From NCBI GenBank assembly GCA_964390795.1, contig CAYMLQ010000368.1:1-5658 (forward strand): a DNA stretch of 5,658 nt. The letters are read 5' to 3'. A program made the position numbers and the translations under genes. Of this stretch, positions 1 through 5,658 are shown piece by piece. This stretch comes from CAYMLQ01 sp964390795. GTDB taxonomy: Bacteria > Verrucomicrobiota > Kiritimatiellia > RFP12 > UBA1067. The notes under the pieces were generated by a model. It was not told where the DNA came from. It saw nothing but the letters and a program-made list of their open reading frames with translations, and did not search any database. Position 1 is the first letter of the stretch, and each line of letters opens with the position of its first letter.

Positions 1-1
1 G

Positions 2-1675
2 ACGCTGCGTCTGCGCGGACAGCAGAGTTTTGGCGTTGCAGCGAACAACAGCCTGCTCTTCAACGAGGCGGGCGGGAGGATCGACGTGCCGGACGCGGGC
101 GACCGCGCCATCTTTATCGGGCGCACCGGAGCGCAGGCGCACGGAGTGCTGACCAAGACCGGCAAGGGGATGTTCACCATCGCCGGCAACTGGTCTATGA
201 TGGCCAATGAAAGTTTCTTAGACGATATGGACAAAACGTTCGTTGTGGAGGAGGGGACGCTGGACATCAGCAAGAACCTGGCCGGCCCGAGGCTGATTTC
301 GGGAGAGAAGCGGGGGACCGTGGTCGTCAAGAATAACGCCGTTCTGCGCGGCGCCTTGTTCCTTTCCGGCAACGGTGCGACCAACGGCGGCGGAAGCTCG
401 GAGGACGAGCAGGGCGGCTACCACCTGCGCGTGGAGGCGACGGGCGGCGTGGTGGACTTGGACGGGGTGTCTGTCAACATGGGTGTCAAAGGCGACGAGA
501 CCTACTCCTGCGACTTCATCTCGGGAACAGGCCGCCTGACCATCACCAACAGCTCGGCGACCGCGGCGACGGTCTCTTTCAACGGGGCGTATCTCAACCC
601 CTTTACAGGCGTCTTTGACGGCGCGAAATATTACCTCCGGAATGTCGGCGGCGGCGTTCCGAACGGCGAGTTCTCGGTGCCGGACGGTGCCGCGGTCGAC
701 TATGGCTGGGGTTCTTTCCCGTATACGATCGCGCTGGGCCGTCTGACCGGCACAGGTGTCTTCGGCGGCAAATGCCCCGACAACCAGGCGCAGCCGCCGC
801 TGCTGGTCGGGCGCGATGTGGCGGAGACCTTCGAGTATTCCGGTTATCTGTGGGGCACGTATAACGGCCCCGGCAACAGCGCCTTCCCGTTCCGCTACAC
901 CAAGGTCGGCTCCAACGCGTGGCGCATTTCCGGCACGACCAACGCAATGACCAGCGACGTCACGATCCGCTGCGGCAAGATCCTGGTCGGCGCGGACTCG
1001 CCGGGCAATGGCAGCGTGGGTGCGCTGGGCAAGGCGCGCGTCCTGCTGGGCGACGCCGAGACGGCGTCGGGCAACAGCTTGGCGCTGCTGACGGACGGAC
1101 CCTACACGGTCGGCAACGCGCTGCTGCTCACGAACACGAATCCCGGCGTGACCGTGACGCTGGGCGGCAACCAGACCGCGGGCTCCTCGGCGTTCACCAA
1201 CGCGCTGGTCCTGTCGCGCGACGTGGTTCTGACCTCGGCAAACGCGGATTCGCCGAACGGTGTGACCTTCTCGGGCCGGATCACGGGGCCTGGAGGCATC
1301 ACCAAGACGGGCGTGGGCACAGTCTACCTGACGGGTGCAGTCAGCAACACCGGCCCCACCGTCGTGCAGCAGGGCAACCTCGTCATGCAGGGCAACGTGG
1401 CGCTGACCAACGCGCTGACCTTGACGGCAGGCTCAAGCGCAACGGGGACGCTCACGGTAAACGGGAACCTAACGCTCGGGTCAGGTGCGACGCTCGCGTT
1501 GTCCCTGGGGACGCTGGACCGCGGCCAGATTTACACGCTCGTGTCTTGCACGGGCACGCTCAGCGGAGCGTTTCCGCCGGTCGCGGGTCTGCCCGCGAAC
1601 TGGCATGTGGGTGTCCGTTCGGGCAGCTACGTGCTGTACTACGCGGCGCCCGGCACGATGATCAGTGTGTATTAG
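2..1675 (+). CDS. Autotransporter-associated beta-strand repeat protein (5'-truncated by window edge)
   Basis: The frame is open from base 2 to the TAG at 1673-1675, giving 557 visible residues. The start lies outside the window; a GTG at 86 is internal to the frame and has no reason to be the true start. The protein is rich in Gly, Thr, Asn, Val and Leu, with alternating small and hydrophobic residues as in a right-handed beta-helix. Three segments match the autotransporter-associated beta-strand (PATR) pattern: GVLTKTGKGMFTIAG near residue 48 of the visible part, YTKVGSNAWRISG near 299, and GGITKTGVGTVYLTG near 431, the last followed by TVVQQGNLVMQGN. The C-terminal segment (a Gly-x-x-YTLVSCTGTLSG stretch, then LPANWHVGV and SYVLYY) is the usual closing block of such proteins in Verrucomicrobia and relatives. 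No catalytic motif, no autotransporter beta-barrel and no PEP-CTERM-type tail is seen. It probably acts outside the cytoplasm as a structural or adhesive surface protein; the exact role is unknown. A lyase-like gene follows 52 bases downstream on the same strand. Confidence 0.8.
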   Translation, partial: TLRLRGQQSFGVAANNSLLFNEAGGRIDVPDAGDRAIFIGRTGAQAHGVLTKTGKGMFTIAGNWSMMANESFLDDMDKTFVVEEGTLDISKNLAGPRLISGEKRGTVVVKNNAVLRGALFLSGNGATNGGGSSEDEQGGYHLRVEATGGVVDLDGVSVNMGVKGDETYSCDFISGTGRLTITNSSATAATVSFNGAYLNPFTGVFDGAKYYLRNVGGGVPNGEFSVPDGAAVDYGWGSFPYTIALGRLTGTGVFGGKCPDNQAQPPLLVGRDVAETFEYSGYLWGTYNGPGNSAFPFRYTKVGSNAWRISGTTNAMTSDVTIRCGKILVGADSPGNGSVGALGKARVLLGDAETASGNSLALLTDGPYTVGNALLLTNTNPGVTVTLGGNQTAGSSAFTNALVLSRDVVLTSANADSPNGVTFSGRITGPGGITKTGVGTVYLTGAVSNTGPTVVQQGNLVMQGNVALTNALTLTAGSSATGTLTVNGNLTLGSGATLALSLGTLDRGQIYTLVSCTGTLSGAFPPVAGLPANWHVGVRSGSYVLYYAAPGTMISVY

Positions 1676-1718
1676 CGCGTTTTTTGTGACCAGTTTCGCG
1701 CAACGTTCACTATTGCTT

Positions 1719-1723
1719 GGGAG
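1719..1723 (+). promoter_or_regulatory. Probable ribosome-binding site for the lyase-like gene
   Basis: GGGAG lies four bases upstream of the ATG at 1728. The spacing is a little short, but this is the only purine-rich Shine-Dalgarno-like stretch in the 52-base gap. It supports the ATG over the alternative in-frame GTG at 1665, which would overlap the end of the preceding gene and place 21 extra residues before a good signal peptide. Confidence 0.45.
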
Positions 1724-1727
1724 CGGC

Positions 1728-1787
1728 ATGAATATACGGATTCTCGCGGCGGCGGCGATCATGACGGGGCTTCACTCCGCCTACGGC
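1728..1787 (+). other. Signal peptide of the lyase-like protein
   Basis: The first 20 residues read MNIRILAAAAIMTGLHSAYG. There is one Arg in a short n-region, a hydrophobic Ile/Leu/Ala core, and a small-residue AYG before A21. This fits Sec export with signal peptidase I cleavage near residue 20 or 21. No lipobox Cys is present, so a lipoprotein is unlikely. The exact cleavage site is inferred. Confidence 0.75.
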
Positions 1788-4700
1788 GCGGTCGAAGGCC
1801 GTTATGTGCGTGTCGAGGCCCTTACGCATACCATGGAGAATTCGGAGTTCGAGGTCTTTTCAGGCGGGGAGAACCGGCTGCGCGGCCATCCGGAGAGGCT
1901 CTCCTCCGGAGACGGGTGGGGTGGGTACGGAGCTTACGACAGCTCCTCGTCGCAGCATTACCGGCGCCTGCTCACGGATGGCAACACGAGCCCCGACCAG
2001 CGCGGAAGCGTCCGCGCTCCAGACCCGAAAACGAGCTTCGCGCACATGGAGGCGGATCTGGGGAAACGCATGCCGATTGACACGGTCGCCTTTCACGTGT
2101 CGCGCTGGGACAACCCGCAGATCAAGGTGTGGTTCGACGACCCGGACGGCTGGCGTGTGGTGACCGTGATGGACGAGAACCGCAAGGTCGTTTGCTCGTA
2201 CCTGGTGACGCTCTACACGCCGGAGTTCAAGAAGCAGAAAGGCGTGATGAGCGTTCAGCCTGAGCCGGGCGCCGGTCCGTTTGCGGGCCGGTTCATCGAC
2301 CCGGCTTCGCGCGGCTGGTTCAGCCTGGGCGAGTTCCTGACCGGCTATCTCGGCGTAGCGGCGGTCTCGACGCCGGCTGACGCGGAGCGCGCAGCACGCG
2401 TCGCCGAATTCGCGCAGCGCAACACGCCCGAGGCGCTGGCGGCCTTCGCGCAGCGCTTTTTCGCGGACGTCGACCTCAGGCGGCCAGAGCTGGCTGTGGC
2501 GAAACAGCGGCTCGCGGAAGGCAAGCCTGTGGAGGCCCTGGACGCGTTCAAGCGCGTGTTCTTGCAGCGGCTCGCGTATTTCGACACGCTGACGCCAAGC
2601 GGCGAGCTCTACCAGTTTCCGGCAGACCGCAACTCGGGTGCGATCATGGCTGCCGAGGATTTGCTGAGCAACCGCAAGGTGGATCGCAAGGCTCGTACGG
2701 TGTGCGTGGACAAGCCGGGCGAGGTGCTGGACTTCAGCCCTTCCTGCATCCCGTGGGGCGAGCCGCACCCACGCTGCCTGCTGCTGGCCTACGTGGCGAC
2801 CGGCGAGCGCAAGTACCTTGACCGCTGGGCCGAGCTGCTCGACGAGCGGTCGATCCTTTTTCAGCGCTGGGCCGACGGCGGCGACCGGCGCGACTTTTTT
2901 CCGCTGAGCCAGTTGGGCGGGTTCGTGGGGATGCTGCGCGATATGCGCGAGGCGCAGAAGGTGAGGCCCTCGTTCGCCGATGACCTGCCTGCCGTGACGT
3001 TGGCACGGTGCTTGAGTCTGAACGTGGAAGAGGCGCTGCCGGCCTACTGGCGGCTGGCGCGCAAGACAGTCTTCAACCACCAGTTCAACATCTGGGGCAG
3101 CGCCTACACGCTCTCGCGCGTGCTGCCGGATTTCTACGTGGGGCAGCGGCTTGAGCAGGAGATGAGCCAGCACTTCGAGCGGCTGTGGACGCTGGCCCTG
3201 ACGCGCGACGGGTCGATGATCGAAGTCGCGGACGTCGGCCACGTGCCGTGTCCTCTCGGCACGCCCGCCTACCGTTATTTCCAGATGAAGCGCGACAATC
3301 CCGCGTGGTTCACGCCGGAGCTGGAGTCGTGGTTCCTGCATCAGTATCGCGGGGCGGCACGCTATGTCGTCAGGTTCATTGCGCCCAACGGCGTGGAGCA
3401 CCGGTCCGGCCAGGATTCTGACACGTTCTGTTTCGAACAGGTGTATCAGCTGTTGTTGCGACGGTCGGGAGAAAAGTATCCTCGGCCATTTCTGTCAGAA
3501 TATCCGGATTCGCCGGGGACCGACGAACTCGCTGGCGTGATCGTGCGCGAACCGGAGGTGCGTGCCGTAATCGACACGGTCTTCGGGCGCGGACGTTCGT
3601 ACGAGGCGCTCTCGAAGCGGCTGCAGGGCTGTTACAACATCGTGACCAATCGTATCCCCGGCGGATACCAGGGTGCGCCGAAAACAGTCTCGGACTACAT
3701 GCCCTACGCGGGCATCCACTACCTGCGACGCGACTGGTCACCGGACGCGTCGTTCATCGAGATGGTCTGCCAGCCGCCGGGCGGCAGCGCCAACGACCGG
3801 TACATGGACACGCTCAGCGACGCCTGGTACGGCAACGATTTCTGGGACACGCAGTTCCACTACTGGGACTTCGGCGAGCCGCTGCTGCTGTCGCGCCCGC
3901 TGCTGGTCGATGGACAGAACCAGTGCCAGTCGTTCGAGACGCACGGCTGGAAGCCCGGTTCCAAGACGGAGCGGCTGGTCGAAGCGCCGGAAATGCCGCT
4001 GCCCAACCGCTTCCACTGCTCGGCGCGCTACGACTATCAGGAGTGCTTCTACTCAGGCACCTATCAGAACTGGGACCTGACGTACGATAAAGCAACTCCA
4101 CCTCGCAAACACTTGGTGACTTCCGACACGGCGGTCACAAACGTACACACCACGCGCCAGCTCTTTCAGCTCCGGGAACCGCGCTTGATCGTGGCGGTCG
4201 ACCGCGTTCGCTTCAGTGACAACGCGCCGCATCAGTTGAGCGCGAAGGTTTTGCTCTTGCCCGTGGACAAAGACGCGCGTTGCGAGGCCGACGCGGCCAA
4301 GGGCGAGTTCCGTCTGATTCGGACTGCCGGAGCGCAACTGACGGTACGCCAGTTTGGCGTGTCCGGCCTCGCGTACGAATCGCTCAAGCCGATCAAGGGG
4401 CGGGCCTGCCTGCAGGCGCAGTGGCAGGCCAAGGGCGAGACCGTGCTGGTCAGCCTGCTGGAGCCGCGGCGCGACCCGTCAGCGCCCGCCACGCTGACCG
4501 ACGTGCGCGGCGTCACGACAGAACAAGAGACCGGCTTTGAGGCGACAACCCGCGACGGCGCAAAGATCGTTTTCCGCGTGCCGTTCAAACTCGGCGAAAC
4601 ACGCGCGTCACTGGCGCCTGAGCAGGCCACCTTGGTGGTCACTGCTTCGGATGGCACGGGGAACGGCCTGGCGTTAGGAACGGAAAAGGTGGCGCTCGGA

Positions 4701-5612
4701 GGGCTCAACGTCAAACTGGCAGCGGCCGATTGCGAATTTGCGATCGCGCACGTTGGAGCTAAGCCCGCACTGACGCCTGTCTGGCGGCCGATCCATCCGC
4801 CGCAGTTCCTCCCCGAGTCGGACGTCTTTACTGACACGTTGGAAGTGTCTGTGGTGACAAAGACGTCAGGCGTAGAGATCCGCTACACGCTGGACGGCAG
4901 CGAGCCTTCGGCTCAGTCGGCATTGTACACGTCGCCTTTCAAGATCGATAAGAGCTGCCTGGTGCAGGCGCGTGCGTTCAGGCAGGGAGAGTCTGAGGTT
5001 CCGTTTGCGGTGGACGGCACGCGCGTGAGCGATATCAGTTTTGCGCGGTACCGCAAGGAGCCCTTGCGTCCGGCCGTGAAGGCGGATGAGATGACGCATC
5101 CGGGACTCAAGTACGACTACATGGAGGGGCGCTGGTTCCGGTTGTTTGGAGCGGCAGACCGGATAACCGCAATCAGCACAGGAACGGTCGAACGGCTGCT
5201 CGACGTGAGCATGCGTCAGACGGACGGGCCTTTTGCGGTGCGGTACAGCGGGCTACTCAACGTGCCGTCAGCCGGCGTCTACACGTTCCATGCACCGAAA
5301 GAATACGTGGTCAACGGCTGTGAGCCGGGGTATGATTTACGGGTATTTGTAGATGGAGAGGAGTGGCGTATCGGGCAACTGTGGCATGGACGCGGAGGGT
5401 GGTCGGTGCCGCTCGCCAAAGGGCCGCACCGCTTCCAGGTTGTGTTCGCCGACGCGCGGGCCAAGGACATTGGGCGTCAGCGGATCGACTACTGGTGGGG
5501 GTACCCCTCGCCATGGGTCGTGTGGCGCGGCACGGCGCCGGTGCTCGAACTCTCTGGGCCGGGTATGGCGCGACAGCCAGTACCGGCGGCGTGGCTGAAA
5601 TGCAATCACTAG
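1728..5612 (+). CDS. Secreted multidomain heparinase II/III-like polysaccharide lyase family protein
   Basis: The product has 1294 residues, far longer than the 600-750 usual for heparinase II/III-type lyases because of added modules. Order: signal peptide 1-20; F5/8 C (discoidin)-like domain about 22-204, with GRYVRVEA, EFEVFSGG, LTDGNT and an EADLGKRMPIDTVAFHV strand; helical segment about 212-284; probable alpha-toroid about 285-600, with N450-H451 in a FNHQFNIWGSAY stretch and DGSMIE at 494-499; beta-sandwich about 658-990, with AGIHYLRRDW (661-670), H711 and RPLLVDG (723-729); chitobiase/hexosaminidase C-terminal-like domain about 1024-1093, with IRYTLDGSEP (1051-1060); PA14-like domain about 1132-1250, with GLLNVPSAGVYTF (1175-1187) and VFVDG (1206-1210). 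Related lyases (PL12, PL15, PL17, PL21) cleave uronate-containing glycans by beta-elimination, using Asn/His/Tyr in the toroid and His in the sandwich. Substrate cannot be told from sequence. The usual HGHxD motif is not intact, so activity is uncertain. Start chosen for the signal peptide and GGGAG. Probably acts in the periplasm or outside the cell. Confidence 0.72.
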   Translation: MNIRILAAAAIMTGLHSAYGAVEGRYVRVEALTHTMENSEFEVFSGGENRLRGHPERLSSGDGWGGYGAYDSSSSQHYRRLLTDGNTSPDQRGSVRAPDPKTSFAHMEADLGKRMPIDTVAFHVSRWDNPQIKVWFDDPDGWRVVTVMDENRKVVCSYLVTLYTPEFKKQKGVMSVQPEPGAGPFAGRFIDPASRGWFSLGEFLTGYLGVAAVSTPADAERAARVAEFAQRNTPEALAAFAQRFFADVDLRRPELAVAKQRLAEGKPVEALDAFKRVFLQRLAYFDTLTPSGELYQFPADRNSGAIMAAEDLLSNRKVDRKARTVCVDKPGEVLDFSPSCIPWGEPHPRCLLLAYVATGERKYLDRWAELLDERSILFQRWADGGDRRDFFPLSQLGGFVGMLRDMREAQKVRPSFADDLPAVTLARCLSLNVEEALPAYWRLARKTVFNHQFNIWGSAYTLSRVLPDFYVGQRLEQEMSQHFERLWTLALTRDGSMIEVADVGHVPCPLGTPAYRYFQMKRDNPAWFTPELESWFLHQYRGAARYVVRFIAPNGVEHRSGQDSDTFCFEQVYQLLLRRSGEKYPRPFLSEYPDSPGTDELAGVIVREPEVRAVIDTVFGRGRSYEALSKRLQGCYNIVTNRIPGGYQGAPKTVSDYMPYAGIHYLRRDWSPDASFIEMVCQPPGGSANDRYMDTLSDAWYGNDFWDTQFHYWDFGEPLLLSRPLLVDGQNQCQSFETHGWKPGSKTERLVEAPEMPLPNRFHCSARYDYQECFYSGTYQNWDLTYDKATPPRKHLVTSDTAVTNVHTTRQLFQLREPRLIVAVDRVRFSDNAPHQLSAKVLLLPVDKDARCEADAAKGEFRLIRTAGAQLTVRQFGVSGLAYESLKPIKGRACLQAQWQAKGETVLVSLLEPRRDPSAPATLTDVRGVTTEQETGFEATTRDGAKIVFRVPFKLGETRASLAPEQATLVVTASDGTGNGLALGTEKVALGGLNVKLAAADCEFAIAHVGAKPALTPVWRPIHPPQFLPESDVFTDTLEVSVVTKTSGVEIRYTLDGSEPSAQSALYTSPFKIDKSCLVQARAFRQGESEVPFAVDGTRVSDISFARYRKEPLRPAVKADEMTHPGLKYDYMEGRWFRLFGAADRITAISTGTVERLLDVSMRQTDGPFAVRYSGLLNVPSAGVYTFHAPKEYVVNGCEPGYDLRVFVDGEEWRIGQLWHGRGGWSVPLAKGPHRFQVVFADARAKDIGRQRIDYWWGYPSPWVVWRGTAPVLELSGPGMARQPVPAAWLKCNH

Positions 5613-5633
5613 CATCCCATAGGAGCTGAAAAC

Positions 5634-5646
5634 GGGCACACTGCCC
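5634..5646 (+). terminator. Small hairpin after the lyase-like gene, possible weak terminator
   Basis: GGGCA and TGCCC form a perfect five-pair stem with a three-base CAC loop, starting 22 bases after the stop codon. A pyrimidine run CCTTTCCCCC follows rather than a U tract, so it is not a standard intrinsic terminator. An alternative pairing of ACGGG (5632-5636) with CCCGT (5654-5658) uses the same left arm. The window ends here, so the rest of the structure cannot be judged. Confidence 0.25.
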
Positions 5647-5658
5647 CCTTTCCCCCGT

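Noticed and set aside
919..1689. Plus-strand open frame overlapping the repeat-protein gene in another frame
   Set aside because: The product is dominated by Arg, Gly, Asp and Gln with no motif, while the overlapping frame encodes well-formed beta-strand repeats. It is a codon-bias shadow.
1641..1701. Possible intrinsic terminator or promoter around the T run at 1680-1685
   Set aside because: ACGCG/CGCGT before the T run would need a 30-base loop, and GCGCG/CGCGC around it leaves a 17-base loop with the T run inside. Candidate -35/-10 boxes (TTGTGA, CACTAT) match poorly.
1665..1727. GTG at 1665 as an earlier start for the lyase-like gene
   Set aside because: It would overlap the end of the preceding gene and add 21 residues before a good signal peptide; ATG at 1728 has GGGAG upstream and gives a clean export signal.
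1889..1910. Inverted repeat TCCGGAG/CTCCGGA with an eight-base loop
   Set aside because: It lies inside the F5/8-like domain coding region, where codons explain the bases; a seven-pair stem is expected by chance in GC-rich DNA.
1860..3401. Long minus-strand open frame (513 codons) opposite the lyase-like gene
   Set aside because: It is a mirror of a GC-rich coding strand: Arg/His/Ala-rich composition, no recognisable domain, and fully covered by a gene with clear domain matches on the plus strand.
5621..5625. AGGAG after the last stop codon as a ribosome-binding site for a following gene
   Set aside because: No ATG, GTG or TTG start lies at suitable spacing before the window ends.

Overview
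The window is GC-rich and carries two same-strand genes for large, apparently exported proteins. Neither looks cytoplasmic, and no tRNA, rRNA, insertion sequence, CRISPR array or phage gene is visible. Autotransporter-associated beta-strand repeats next to a carbohydrate-active enzyme with F5/8-type, chitobiase-C-terminal-like and PA14 accessory modules are typical of the Planctomycetes-Verrucomicrobia-Lentisphaerae-Kiritimatiellota group. A glycan-degrading member, perhaps Kiritimatiellota or Lentisphaerae, is my best guess. That is inferred from gene style only, since there is no phylogenetic marker here.

Layout: (1) 2-1675, the 3' part of a beta-strand/beta-helix repeat protein whose reading frame is open to the left edge, so its start and any signal peptide lie outside. 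(2) 1676-1727, a 52-base gap with a short T run, a weak GGGAG ribosome-binding site and no convincing terminator. (3) 1728-5612, a complete 1294-residue secreted protein. It has a signal peptide, a galactose-binding-like (F5/8 C) domain, a helical segment, a heparinase II/III-like alpha-toroid plus beta-sandwich, a chitobiase/hexosaminidase C-terminal-like domain and a PA14-like domain. (4) 5613-5658, a short non-coding tail with a small hairpin.

The second gene is most simply read as an exported polysaccharide lyase or lyase-like protein with several glycan-binding accessory modules. The first is a passive surface or secreted repeat protein. The short same-strand gap allows co-transcription, but a working partnership between them is inference. 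The least ordinary feature is the lyase-like core. It keeps the family framework (an Asn-His pair in the toroid, a DGSxxE segment, the AGIHYLRRDW strand and the RPLLVDG strand), but the usual His-Gly-His-x-Asp stretch is replaced by a longer loop rich in aromatic and acidic residues with a single His.
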